This document shows positions 1 to 8,047 of a DNA stretch of 64,000 nucleotides, one piece after another. A program made the position numbers and the translations under genes. Position 1 is the stretch's first letter, and the number at the start of each line of letters is the position of its first letter. The notes beneath the pieces were generated by a model. It made no database searches, was not told the DNA's origin, and saw only the letters and a list, made by a program, of their open reading frames with translations. This stretch comes from Pseudothauera lacus (GTDB lineage Bacteria > Pseudomonadota > Gammaproteobacteria > Burkholderiales > Rhodocyclaceae), in contig NZ_PZKC01000008.1 of assembly GCF_003034845.1 (NCBI RefSeq), forward strand, positions 1 to 64,000, read 5' to 3'.

Positions 1-78
1 CAACGTTGATAGGTCGGGTGTGGAAGCGTGGCAACACGTGTAGCTAACCGATACTAATTGCCCGTGCGGCTTGATCCT
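1..78 (+). rRNA. rrl: 23S ribosomal RNA, 3' end only
   Basis: The first bases match the conserved 3' terminus of bacterial 23S rRNA: 'ttgataggtcgggtgtg', then 'agctaaccgatactaatt' and the closing 'gtgcggcttgatcc'. Only the last part lies in the window. The 3' boundary is set by analogy to E. coli and may be off by a few bases. The 5S gene follows about 76 bases later with no tRNA between them. Confidence 0.93.
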
Positions 79-154
79 ATAACCTTGCGCAACACAACTC
101 TAAAACAATCACTACCCCACACAACTGCTATCCACATTTGTTACCCGCTCAAAG

Positions 155-266
155 TCTGACGACCATAGCGTCTCGGTACCACCCCTTCCCATCCCGAACA
201 GGACCGTGAAACGAGACCGCGCCGATGATAGTGAGGTTCCCCTCGCGAAAGTAGGTCATCGTCAGA
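155..266 (+). rRNA. rrf: 5S ribosomal RNA
   Basis: The ends 'tctgacga' and 'tcgtcaga' pair perfectly as helix I. The interior carries the 5S hallmarks 'cccatcccgaacagg', 'gtgaaac' and 'gcgccgatgatagtg'. At about 112 nt it has the expected length. It is the last gene of the rRNA operon whose 23S 3' end opens the window. Confidence 0.95.
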
Positions 267-279
267 CTAACCCACATTA

Positions 280-318
280 ACAAAGCCGCAAGATCAAATC
301 GATCTCGCGGCTTTGTTG
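280..318 (+). terminator. Terminator of the rRNA operon
   Basis: The arms 'caaagccgcaagatc' and 'gatctcgcggctttg' pair with one A-C mismatch around a short 'aaatc' loop. The hairpin sits 14 bases after the 5S gene. The T run is short ('ttt' then 'gttg'), so it is a strong hairpin with a weak tail, common after rRNA operons. Confidence 0.8.
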
Positions 319-414
319 CGTCTACCGCATGCAAAGCGTCACGCGACTGCGGTATCCTCGACAGAGCTGTGGCAGGAGCCGCGGCGGAGACATCGACAAG
401 AGGAAGAACGAGAG

Positions 415-864
415 ATGACGACCGAGCAACGTGACTTCAGCGAGTTTTACGGCCATGACTTCGAGGCGCTGCAGATCGGCATGAGCGCGGCGGTGGCGAG
501 AACGGTCAGCGAAGCTGACATCCTCGCCTTTGCGGGCGTTTCCGGCGATACCAACCCGGTGCACGTCGATGGCGAGTTTGCCGCGTCGACGATGTTCGGC
601 GGACGGATCGCTCACGGCATGCTGTCCGCGGCCTACATTTCCACTGTGTTTGGCACCCGCCTGCCGGGCCCCGGGTGCATCTATCTGTCGCAGACGCTGA
701 AGTTCAAGGCCCCGGTCAAGATCGGCGATACCGTGGTTGCGCGGGTGACGGTGCGTGAGCTGAATGCGGCCAAGCGTCGGGCGATCTTCGATACGGTGTG
801 CACGGTGGCCGGCAAGGTCGTGCTCGAAGGTGAGGCGGAGATTCTTGTGCCGGCGCGCAGCTGA
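415..864 (+). CDS. phaJ: MaoC-type (R)-specific enoyl-CoA hydratase, PhaJ-like
   Basis: A 149-residue single hot-dog-fold MaoC domain protein. The family hydrates trans-2-enoyl-CoA to (R)-3-hydroxyacyl-CoA, often feeding polyhydroxyalkanoate synthesis from beta-oxidation. The hydratase-2 signature is visible: 'ADILAFAGVSGDTNPVH' with catalytic Asp45 and His50, followed by 'GGRIAHGML'. The ATG at 415 is chosen because an AGGAAG lies just before it and family homology starts there; an earlier in-frame start at 313 would run into the rRNA terminator. It is monocistronic, between two terminators. Substrate chain length cannot be told from sequence, and a role in another CoA pathway is possible. 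Confidence 0.85.
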   Translation: MTTEQRDFSEFYGHDFEALQIGMSAAVARTVSEADILAFAGVSGDTNPVHVDGEFAASTMFGGRIAHGMLSAAYISTVFGTRLPGPGCIYLSQTLKFKAPVKIGDTVVARVTVRELNAAKRRAIFDTVCTVAGKVVLEGEAEILVPARS

Positions 865-892
865 CGCGAAGGCGGAAAGCTCAGGTGTGAAT

Positions 893-935
893 GTGAAGAG
901 GCCGCCACCCGGGGTACGGGTGGCGGCCTCTTCAC
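893..935. terminator. Bidirectional terminator between phaJ and folE2
   Basis: A perfect 18 bp stem: 'gtgaagaggccgccaccc' (893-910) pairs with 'gggtggcggcctcttcac' (918-935) around a 7-base loop. It lies between convergent genes and can serve both. Confidence 0.85.
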
Positions 936-948
936 GCGTATGGAGCCT

Positions 949-1758
949 TCAGGACGGCTTGCGTTTGTCGCGCTCGATGAGGGCGTAGGCGGAGTGGTTG
1001 TGGATGGATTCGAAGTTCTCCGACTCCACTACGTAGGCATCGATGCGCGGCTCGGCGGCGAGCAGTCCGGCAACGTCGCGTACCATGTCCTCGACGAACT
1101 TGGGGTTGTCGTAGGCCCGTTCGGTAACGAACTTCTCGTCGGGGCGCTTGAGCAGGCCGAAGAGCTCGCAGGAGGCCTGGCTTTCCACCAGCTGCACCAG
1201 CTCCTCGATCCACAGGTGGGCGTTGGTGGTGGCGGTGACGGTGACGTGCGAGCGCTGGTTGTGGGCGCCGTACTCGGAAATCTTCTTCGAGCACGGACAC
1301 AGGCTGGTGACCGGCACGACGACTTTCATGGTGAACTCGTAGCGTCCGCCTTCGCGGATCTCTCCGGTGAAGGTGACCTCATAGTCCATCAGGCTCTGCA
1401 CGCCGGATACCGGCGCGGTCTTGTTGATGAAGTAGGGGAAGGTCATCTCGACATGGCCGGTCTCGGCCTCCAGGCGCGCGACCATCTCGCGCAGCATGGG
1501 CTCGAAGGACTCGACGGAGATCTCGCGCTCATTGCCGTTGAGGATCTCCACGAAACGCGACATGTGGGTGCCCTTGAAATTGTGGGGCAGGCCGACATAC
1601 ATGTTGAATACGGCGACGGTGTGCTGGACGCCGCCGTTCTTGTCGCTCACCCGGATGGGGTGGCGGATGGACTTGATGCCGACCTTGTTGATGGCGATCT
1701 GACGGCTGTCGGCGCTGTTCTGGACATCGGGAATGGCGTGCGCCTCGACGGGTTTCAT
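949..1758 (-). CDS. folE2: GTP cyclohydrolase FolE2 (type IB)
   Basis: A 269-residue GTP cyclohydrolase of the COG1469 type. It converts GTP to 7,8-dihydroneopterin triphosphate, the first step of folate (and queuosine precursor) synthesis. The family motif 'SLCPCSK' is at residues 152-158 and contains the conserved Cys, with a conserved His/Glu-rich C-terminal half ('[12 protein letters not shown]'). Unlike FolE this family can use metals other than zinc, so many bacteria rely on it when zinc is scarce. No FolE is seen in the window and no Zur-like site was identified upstream. queG, in the queuosine pathway, is 12 kb away. Confidence 0.95.
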   Translation of the reverse strand: MKPVEAHAIPDVQNSADSRQIAINKVGIKSIRHPIRVSDKNGGVQHTVAVFNMYVGLPHNFKGTHMSRFVEILNGNEREISVESFEPMLREMVARLEAETGHVEMTFPYFINKTAPVSGVQSLMDYEVTFTGEIREGGRYEFTMKVVVPVTSLCPCSKKISEYGAHNQRSHVTVTATTNAHLWIEELVQLVESQASCELFGLLKRPDEKFVTERAYDNPKFVEDMVRDVAGLLAAEPRIDAYVVESENFESIHNHSAYALIERDKRKPS

Positions 1759-1825
1759 AAGCTGTTCTCTGCGGAAGGGGGCTGTCGGGAACGAGTGTGC
1801 ATCCTAGCATTCCCGACAAAAACGC

Positions 1826-3688
1826 TCAACTATTGAGGGGATAGATACGGCCAATGGCGGCTTCGATGCCGGCGGCGTCGAGGCCGACTGCGGCGAGCAG
1901 TTGCGCCTGGTCGCCGTGATCGATGAAGTGGTCGGGCAGGCCGAGGCGCAGCAGCCGGGGGCGTTGCGCGAGGGTGTCGAGGACACGGGCGACTTCGCTG
2001 CCGGCACCGCCGACCACGGCGTTCTCCTCAAGGGTGACGAGGAGGTCGTGGGTGGCGGCCAGTTCGGCGACGAGGGCCTCGTCGAGCGGCTTGACGAAGC
2101 GCATGTTGGCCACCGTGGCATCGATGCGTTCGCCCACTTCGAGGGCCGGACAGAGCATGCTGCCGAAGGCAAGCAGGGCGATGCGGCGGCCGTGGCGGCG
2201 CACCTCGCCCTTACCCACCGGCAAGGCTTCCATGGCGGCACGCGGGAGCGCACCGCAACCGCTGCCACGCGGATAGCGCACGGCGGCGGGGCCGTCGTGG
2301 CAGACGGCGGTGTACAGCATCTGCCGGCATTCGTTTTCGTCAGCCGGGGCCATGACGAGGAGGTTGGGCACGCACAGCATGAAGGACAGATCGAAGGCGC
2401 CGTGGTGGGTGGCACCATCCGCGCCGACGAGGCCGCCACGGTCGATGGCCAGCACCACCGGCAGGTTCTGCAGGGCGATGTCGTGGATGAGCTGATCGTA
2501 GGCGCGCTGCAGGAAGGTCGAATAGATCGCCACCACGGGCTTGAGGCCCTCACAGGCGAGCCCGGCGGCGAAGGTCAGGGCGTGCTGTTCGGCGATGCCG
2601 ACATCGTAGTAGCGTCCGGGAAACTCGGCGGCAAAGCGCACCAGGCCGGAGCCTTCGCGCATTGCCGGGGTAATGGCGACGATGCGCGGGTCGCTGGCGG
2701 CGATGTCGCACAGCCAGTCGCCAAAGACCTGGGTGTAGGTGAGCTTGCCGGCGCCCTTGCCGCCCTGGATGCCGGCGGTGTGGTCGAACTTGCTGACCCC
2801 GTGGTAGAGGATGGGGTCGGCTTCGGCGAGCTTGTAACCCTGCCCCTTGCGGGTGATGACGTGAAGGAACTGCGGGCCCTTGAGCTTGCGCAGGTTCTGC
2901 AAGGTGGGGATGAGGGCGTCAAGGTCGTGGCCGTCGATGGGGCCGTAGTAGTGGAAGCCGAATTCCTCGAACAGCGTGCCGGGGCTGATCAGGCCTTTCA
3001 CGTGCTCCTCGACGCGGCGGGCGAAGTCGAGCATCGGCGGAGCGACGCCGAGCACCTTTTCTCCTGCGCGGCGCGCGGCATTGATGGTGCTGCCGGACAT
3101 CAGGCGGGCGAGGATCTTGGTGAGGGCGCCGACCGGCGGCGAGATCGACATCTCGTTGTCGTTGAGGATCACCAGCAGGTTGGCGTCATCGATGTCGCCG
3201 GCGTTGTTGAGGGCTTCGAACGCCATCCCCGCGCTCATTGCGCCGTCTCCGATGACGGCAATGGCGCGCCGCTCCTCACCGCGGTCACGGGCGGCGACGG
3301 CCATGCCGAGGGCGGCGGAGATGGAGGTGGACGAATGCGCGGTGCCGAAGGTGTCGTACTCGCTTTCGCAGCGCCGCGGAAAGCCCGAGATGCCGCCCCA
3401 GTGGCGCAACCCGGCCATGGCTTCGCGGCGCCCGGTGAGGACCTTGTGGCCATAGGTCTGGTGGCCGACATCCCAGACGATACGGTCGTCGGGGGTGTTG
3501 AAGACGTAGTGCAGGGCAACGGTGAGTTCGACGGTGCCGAGGTTGGAGGACAGGTGGCCGCCGGTCTTCGACACCGATTCGATGAGGAAGGCGCGCAGTT
3601 CGGCGGCCAGCTCCCCGAGTTCGCGGCGGTCGAGGGCGCGCAGGGCGGCGGGGTTGCCGATGCGTTCGAGGAGCGGATAGGGAGACAT
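1826..3688 (-). CDS. dxs: 1-deoxy-D-xylulose-5-phosphate synthase
   Basis: A 620-residue thiamine-diphosphate transketolase-type enzyme. It condenses pyruvate and glyceraldehyde 3-phosphate to 1-deoxyxylulose 5-phosphate, the first step of the MEP isoprenoid pathway. The N-terminal half has '[17 protein letters not shown]', '[13 protein letters not shown]' and the ThDP motif '[18 protein letters not shown]'. The pyrimidine-binding half has '[15 protein letters not shown]'. Start ATG '[10 protein letters not shown]' fits family length; further upstream the frame is only the antisense of ispA. It is the third gene of xseB-ispA-dxs, 26 bases after ispA, and ispH of the same pathway is 2.5 kb away. 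Confidence 0.97.
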   Translation of the reverse strand: MSPYPLLERIGNPAALRALDRRELGELAAELRAFLIESVSKTGGHLSSNLGTVELTVALHYVFNTPDDRIVWDVGHQTYGHKVLTGRREAMAGLRHWGGISGFPRRCESEYDTFGTAHSSTSISAALGMAVAARDRGEERRAIAVIGDGAMSAGMAFEALNNAGDIDDANLLVILNDNEMSISPPVGALTKILARLMSGSTINAARRAGEKVLGVAPPMLDFARRVEEHVKGLISPGTLFEEFGFHYYGPIDGHDLDALIPTLQNLRKLKGPQFLHVITRKGQGYKLAEADPILYHGVSKFDHTAGIQGGKGAGKLTYTQVFGDWLCDIAASDPRIVAITPAMREGSGLVRFAAEFPGRYYDVGIAEQHALTFAAGLACEGLKPVVAIYSTFLQRAYDQLIHDIALQNLPVVLAIDRGGLVGADGATHHGAFDLSFMLCVPNLLVMAPADENECRQMLYTAVCHDGPAAVRYPRGSGCGALPRAAMEALPVGKGEVRRHGRRIALLAFGSMLCPALEVGERIDATVANMRFVKPLDEALVAELAATHDLLVTLEENAVVGGAGSEVARVLDTLAQRPRLLRLGLPDHFIDHGDQAQLLAAVGLDAAGIEAAIGRIYPLNS

Positions 3689-3714
3689 GGTGGGGTGCAG
3701 CCGGGTGGGGTTGA

Positions 3715-4614
3715 TCAGAACGATCGCCGCGCGATGTAGTCGGCCAGCGCCAGCAGGTGGGCGCTGCCGCTGCCCATCGGGGCGAGCGTGCCACGCGCGG
3801 CGGCGAGAAGTTCTTCGGCGTAGCGCCGCGCTTCCGTGAGGCCGAGCAGGCTGACGTAGGTGGGCTTGTCGTGCTCGGCATCCTTGCCGGCGGTCTTGCC
3901 CAGGGTGGCGGTATCGGCTTCGCTGTCGAGGATGTCGTCGACGACCTGGAAGAGCAGACCGATGAGCTTGCCGAAGTGGTCCAGACGCTCCAGGTCGGCA
4001 ACCGCCAGCGGCTCGCCGGCATGGGCACCGAGCATCACGGCGGCGCGGATGAGGGCGCCGGTCTTGTGGATGTGCATGAACTCCAGCTCGCTGCGGTCGA
4101 GCTGCTGGCCAACTGCGGCGAGGTCGATGGCCTGGCCGCCGGCCATGCCACGCGAGCCCGCGGCGCGGGCGAGCAGGGCGACCATGTCGAGCTGCTCGGC
4201 GGCGCTGCCGCACAGCGGGGCTTCGGCCAGCACCTGGAAGGCCAGCGCCTGCAGGGCGTCGCCGACCAGCAGCGCGGTGGCCTGGTCGTATTCGACATGA
4301 ACCGTCGGTTTGCCGCGCCGCAGGACGTCGTCGTCCATGCACGGCATGTCGTCGTGCACCAGGGAGTAGACGTGGATCAGTTCGACGGCACAGGCCGCAC
4401 GGTCGAGGCGCTCGGGGGAGGCGCCGACCAGCTCGCCGGTGGCATGCACGAGCAGCGGACGCACGCGCTTGCCGCCGCCGAGGACGGCGTAGCGCATGGC
4501 CTCGTGGAGGCGCTGGGGGGCGGTAGCAGGGGCGGGCAGGCGGGCGGCCAGCGCGCTCTCGGTGCGCTGCTGGATGGCTGCCATCCACTGCTTGAAGTCG
4601 CTGACCATGTCCAT
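3715..4614 (-). CDS. ispA: (2E,6E)-farnesyl diphosphate synthase
   Basis: A 299-residue trans-prenyltransferase that makes farnesyl diphosphate from DMAPP and two IPP. The first Asp-rich motif 'DDMPCMDDD' spans about residues 88-96, and the second is '[20 protein letters not shown]'. Both are intact, as is the 'GGKRVRP' IPP-binding segment near 47-53. The ATG overlaps the xseB stop as TGATG; a GTG one codon earlier is also possible. Overlap with xseB and close spacing to dxs indicate one operon. The alanine-rich sequence is typical for this GC content. Confidence 0.96.
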   Translation of the reverse strand: MDMVSDFKQWMAAIQQRTESALAARLPAPATAPQRLHEAMRYAVLGGGKRVRPLLVHATGELVGASPERLDRAACAVELIHVYSLVHDDMPCMDDDVLRRGKPTVHVEYDQATALLVGDALQALAFQVLAEAPLCGSAAEQLDMVALLARAAGSRGMAGGQAIDLAAVGQQLDRSELEFMHIHKTGALIRAAVMLGAHAGEPLAVADLERLDHFGKLIGLLFQVVDDILDSEADTATLGKTAGKDAEHDKPTYVSLLGLTEARRYAEELLAAARGTLAPMGSGSAHLLALADYIARRSF

Positions 4615-4844
4615 CACTGCGCCTCTGCGCCGAAGGCCACGGGCTTGTCGCCCTCAAGGACGCGCACGCGCGCTTCCGCGGCACTCAGGGTCTGCTGGCA
4701 GTAGCGCAGCAGCTCGGTGCCGCGCTGGTAACGCTCCAGAGCCTGCTCAAGGGCCAGCGAACCAGCCTCCATGTCGCGGACGATGGTCTCCAGTTCAGCG
4801 ACGGCGGATTCGAAATTCTTCGGGGCGGCTGCGGTCTTTACCAT
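4614..4844 (-). CDS. xseB: Exodeoxyribonuclease VII small subunit
   Basis: A 76-residue protein matching the XseB family, with the core '[29 protein letters not shown]' type helical hairpin across residues 10-40. XseB binds XseA to form the exonuclease that degrades single-stranded DNA in both directions. xseA is not in the window, as is usual. It is the first gene of xseB-ispA-dxs; the link to isoprenoid genes is conserved in many proteobacteria and is positional, not functional. Confidence 0.94.
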   Translation of the reverse strand: MVKTAAAPKNFESAVAELETIVRDMEAGSLALEQALERYQRGTELLRYCQQTLSAAEARVRVLEGDKPVAFGAEAQ

Positions 4845-4971
4845 GGGGTAAGGCGAGGGGCTACAAAGGTGGGAAAATAACCGATCGCGCTATTGGCGGT
4901 CAAACGGCTTCTGGCTTAAACTAGCCCGTTTGTTCTGCCGGTTTTCTGGTTAACAAGAGGGGGGTTCGGTG

Positions 4972-6072
4972 ATGTCCGACATCGCTTCCAAGGCACGACT
5001 GGCCCCGGCTGTTTCGCAACTGCCGGTTTCCTGGTACTTCGACGAGAAGATCTTCGAACTAGAGAAGAAGCTCCTCTTCGATGCCGGTCCCGGGTACGTC
5101 GGCCATGAGCTGATGGTACCGGAAGTCGGCAGCTACCGTTCGCTGGAGTGGCTGGATCATTCCAAGCTCCTGTTCCGCACCGGCGAGGGCGTCCACCAGC
5201 TCTCCAACATCTGCCGCCACCGCCAGGCGATCATGCTGCAGGGCGCCGGCAAGGCCGACAACATCGTCTGCCCGATCCATCGCTGGACCTACGACCAGCA
5301 GGGCTCCTTGCTGGGCGCGCCGCATTTCCCCGAGAACCCCTGCCTGAACCTCCAGCGCGACGCGCTGGAACGCTGGAACGGCTTGCTTTTCAAGGGACCG
5401 CGTTCGGCCAATGCCGATCTCGCGGGCATGCAGGTGGCGGGCGAATTCGATTTCTCCGGCTACAAGCTCGACCACGTCGAGATCCACGAGTGCAACTACA
5501 ACTGGAAGACCTTCATCGAGGTCTATCTGGAGGACTACCACGTCGTCCCCTACCACCCCGGGCTGGGCAACTTCGTCACCTGTGACGACCTCACCTGGCA
5601 GTTCGGCGAGTGGTATTCGGTGCAGCGCGTGGGCATCACCTCGCTGGCCAAGTCCGGCTCGCCGGTGTACGGGAAGTGGCAGAAGGCGGTGCTCGACTAT
5701 TACGGCGAACACAAGCCCGCGCAGGGCGCGGTGTGGCTCACCTACTACCCCAACATCATGGTGGAATGGTATCCGCACGTGCTGGTGGTAAGTACGCTGA
5801 TCCCGACCGACATCAACAAGACGACCAACGTGGTGGAGTTCTACTACCCCGAGGAGATCGTCGAGTTCGAACGCGAGTTCGTCGAGGCCGAGCAGGCCGC
5901 CTACATGGAGACCGCCATCGAGGACGACGACATCGGCGAGCGCATGGACCGCGGGCGCCTGGCCCTGCTCAAGGAAGGGCGCAACGAGGTGGGGCCCTAC
6001 CAGTCGCCCTTCGAGGACGGCATGCAGCACTTCCACGAGTTCTATCGCGGGATCGTCGAGCCGCATCTCTGA
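4972..6072 (+). CDS. Rieske non-haem iron ring-hydroxylating oxygenase, alpha-subunit type
   Basis: A 366-residue Rieske oxygenase. The N-terminal Rieske cluster motif is complete: Cys81-x-His83 ('CRHRQ') and Cys100-x2-His103 ('CPIHRW'). The catalytic mononuclear-iron motif 'EDYHVVPYHPGL' gives His190 and His195; I did not assign the acidic third ligand with certainty. No beta subunit, ferredoxin or reductase gene is adjacent, so it probably draws electrons from a general reductase. The start is the ATG after GTG at 4969, with AGAGGGGG upstream. It is divergent from xseB. The substrate is unknown: aromatic ring hydroxylation is the family default, but lone Rieske enzymes also act on terpenoids, sterols or quaternary amines. 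Confidence 0.88.
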   Translation: MSDIASKARLAPAVSQLPVSWYFDEKIFELEKKLLFDAGPGYVGHELMVPEVGSYRSLEWLDHSKLLFRTGEGVHQLSNICRHRQAIMLQGAGKADNIVCPIHRWTYDQQGSLLGAPHFPENPCLNLQRDALERWNGLLFKGPRSANADLAGMQVAGEFDFSGYKLDHVEIHECNYNWKTFIEVYLEDYHVVPYHPGLGNFVTCDDLTWQFGEWYSVQRVGITSLAKSGSPVYGKWQKAVLDYYGEHKPAQGAVWLTYYPNIMVEWYPHVLVVSTLIPTDINKTTNVVEFYYPEEIVEFEREFVEAEQAAYMETAIEDDDIGERMDRGRLALLKEGRNEVGPYQSPFEDGMQHFHEFYRGIVEPHL

Positions 6073-6093
6073 TGCACTGTGCTGCAAAATGAA

Positions 6094-6120
6094 GAAGCCG
6101 GGCGATGCCCGGCTTCCTTG
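6094..6120. terminator. Terminator between the Rieske oxygenase and ispH
   Basis: A perfect 10 bp stem 'gaagccgggc' (6094-6103) and 'gcccggcttc' (6107-6116) with a 3-base loop, between convergent genes. The T-rich tail is weak. Confidence 0.75.
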
Positions 6121-6142
6121 TCTACGCCTGCCAGTGATCAGC

Positions 6143-7081
6143 TCAATGATCCTGCAGGAGCTCCTTCGGCAACGGGAAGGTGACCTTCTCCGGTACGCCT
6201 TCGAGCTGGCGCACGGTGCCCGCACCCAGTGCCCCGAGGCGGTCGATGACCGCCTGTACCAGCACCTCCGGCGCTGAGGCGCCGGCGGTCACGCCGATGC
6301 GGCGCTTGCCGGCGAGCCACGCCGGATCGATGCCGTCGGCGTTATCGACGAGATAGGCGGGGACGCCGCGCAGTTCTGCCACTTCACGCAGGCGGTTGGA
6401 GTTGGAGCTGTTCTTCGAGCCCACCACGAAGACCACGTCGGCCTGCGGCACCATGATCTTCACCGCATCCTGACGGTTCTGCGTGGCGTAGCAGATGTCG
6501 TCCTTCTTCGGGCCGACGATGGCCGGGAAGCGCTCGCGCAGAGCGGCGATGATGGCCGCGGCGTCGTCCATCGACAGCGTGGTCTGGGTGACGTAGGCAA
6601 GCTGCGCGGGGTTGGCGACCTCCAGCGTGGCGACGTCTGCAGCCGATTCCACCAGGTGGATGCCGTCGCCGACCTGGCCCATGGTGCCTTCCACCTCGGG
6701 GTGGCCCTTGTGGCCGATCATGACGATCTCGCGTCCACCGGCACGGTGCCGGGCGACTTCGATGTGCACCTTGGTGACCAGCGGGCAGGTGGCATCGAAG
6801 ACGCGCAGGCCGCGGCGCTCGGCCTCGGCGCGCACCGCCAGCGAGACGCCGTGGGCGCTGAAGATCACCGTGTTGCCGGCCGGCACCTCGTCGAGTTCCT
6901 CGACGAACACCGCGCCCTTGGCGCGCAGGTCATCGACCACGAACTTGTTGTGCACCACTTCGTGGCGCACGTAGATCGGTGCGCCGAACAGCGCCAGTGC
7001 GCGCTCGACGATCTCGATGGCGCGCTCGACGCCGGCGCAGAAGCCGCGCGGGGTGGCGAGCAGCACTTCCTTGTCGTTCAT
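6143..7081 (-). CDS. ispH: 4-hydroxy-3-methylbut-2-enyl diphosphate reductase
   Basis: A 312-residue iron-sulfur enzyme for the last step of the MEP pathway, converting HMBPP to IPP and DMAPP. The three cluster cysteines are in recognisable motifs: '[11 protein letters not shown]' (Cys15), '[11 protein letters not shown]' and '[11 protein letters not shown]'. 'EGTMGQ' and '[11 protein letters not shown]' of the active site are also present. It is the last gene of the ribF-ileS-lspA-fkpB-ispH cluster, 28 bases after fkpB, an order conserved across proteobacteria. Confidence 0.97.
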   Translation of the reverse strand: MNDKEVLLATPRGFCAGVERAIEIVERALALFGAPIYVRHEVVHNKFVVDDLRAKGAVFVEELDEVPAGNTVIFSAHGVSLAVRAEAERRGLRVFDATCPLVTKVHIEVARHRAGGREIVMIGHKGHPEVEGTMGQVGDGIHLVESAADVATLEVANPAQLAYVTQTTLSMDDAAAIIAALRERFPAIVGPKKDDICYATQNRQDAVKIMVPQADVVFVVGSKNSSNSNRLREVAELRGVPAYLVDNADGIDPAWLAGKRRIGVTAGASAPEVLVQAVIDRLGALGAGTVRQLEGVPEKVTFPLPKELLQDH

Positions 7082-7109
7082 CGCTTGTTGCTCTCTGTGG
7101 GTTTGCCGC

Positions 7110-7538
7110 TTACAGGATGCCGATCACTTCCACCTCGAAACGGATGGATTTGCCGGCCAGCGGGTGGTTGAAGTCGATCAGTGCCGACTCGTCGTCGATC
7201 TCGCGCACCAGGCCGGAATAGCGCGAGCCATCGGGTGCGGTGAACTCCATGATGCTCAGCGCTTCGATCTCCTCGGCGGGCATGTGGACGCGCTTGACGC
7301 GTTCCACCAGTTCGTCGCGGTAGGGGCCGAAGGCCTGCTCGGCGGCGAGTTCGAAGCTTCTGTGTTCGCCCACCGGGAGGCCGGTGATGAGCGCTTCGAG
7401 CGCCGGCAGCAGTTCGCCCGCGCCAAGTTGCAGGGTGGCGGGGGTGCCCTCGAAGGTGCTGATCAGCGGCTGGCCGTTGGGCAGCGCGATGCGGTAGTGC
7501 AGGGTGACGAGCTGGTCGGCTTGGACGGTCTGGGTCAC
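7110..7538 (-). CDS. fkpB: FKBP-type peptidyl-prolyl isomerase FkpB (SlpA)
   Basis: A 142-residue SlyD/FkpB-like FKBP domain that catalyses proline isomerisation and acts as a cytoplasmic chaperone. Visible family features are '[29 protein letters not shown]' divided over the first 40 residues, and the inserted flap region near '[13 protein letters not shown]'. The start is GTG at 7538: an AAGGAG lies upstream, and the GTGA overlap with the lspA stop shows translational coupling. It lacks the His-rich metal tail of SlyD. Confidence 0.92.
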   Translation of the reverse strand: MTQTVQADQLVTLHYRIALPNGQPLISTFEGTPATLQLGAGELLPALEALITGLPVGEHRSFELAAEQAFGPYRDELVERVKRVHMPAEEIEALSIMEFTAPDGSRYSGLVREIDDESALIDFNHPLAGKSIRFEVEVIGIL

Positions 7539-8047
7539 GCGTGGTTCTCCTTGGCGGGGTCGGGCGCGGGATGGCGGAAGCTGCCCCACAGCATCAGTGC
7601 CACGCCGACGGTGATTGCCGAATCGGCGAGGTTGAAGGCCGGCCAGCTGAAGCGGCCGACGTAGAAGTGCAGGAAGTCCACCACCGCGCCATGCAGCAGG
7701 CGATCGACGACATTGCCCACGGCGCCGCCGATGATCAGCACGAAGGCGGCCGGCAGCAGGCGCTCGCGGCGGTGCTGGCGGAGGAGCACGGTCAGCCAGG
7801 TGCAGATCACTGCCGCCAGCCCGGTGAAGAACCAGCGCTGCCAGCCCGGCTGGTCGGCGAGAAAGCTGAACGCTGCGCCCGGGTTATAGACCAGCACGAT
7901 GTCGAAGAAGGGCGTCACCGGCACGGCCTCGCCGAGTTCCAGGCTGGCGAGGACGAGCTGCTTGGTGAGCTGGTCGAGCACCGCCACCACGGCAGCGATG
8001 GCCAGCCAGCCGCTTACGCCGGTGGGCAGCAGGCGGCGCTCAGGCAT
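7535..8047 (-). CDS. lspA: Lipoprotein signal peptidase
   Basis: A 170-residue inner membrane aspartyl protease that cleaves prolipoproteins before the lipidated Cys. Four transmembrane helices are evident. Both catalytic Asp motifs are present: '[15 protein letters not shown]' and '[11 protein letters not shown]'. The ATG overlaps the 3' end of ileS by 8 bases, and the stop overlaps fkpB. Its presence is relevant to the lipobox-bearing SoxX and FccB encoded further on. Confidence 0.96.
   Translation of the reverse strand: MPERRLLPTGVSGWLAIAAVVAVLDQLTKQLVLASLELGEAVPVTPFFDIVLVYNPGAAFSFLADQPGWQRWFFTGLAAVICTWLTVLLRQHRRERLLPAAFVLIIGGAVGNVVDRLLHGAVVDFLHFYVGRFSWPAFNLADSAITVGVALMLWGSFRHPAPDPAKENHA

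Noticed and set aside
79-154. Possible tRNA gene in the spacer between 23S and 5S rRNA
   Set aside because: The 76 bases are AT-rich and do not form a cloverleaf; no TpsiC-like 'ggttcga' is present.
3689-4684. N-terminal extension of dxs to a 952-residue protein
   Set aside because: The extra part is the ispA/xseB region in another frame. DXS family length and homology start at 3688.
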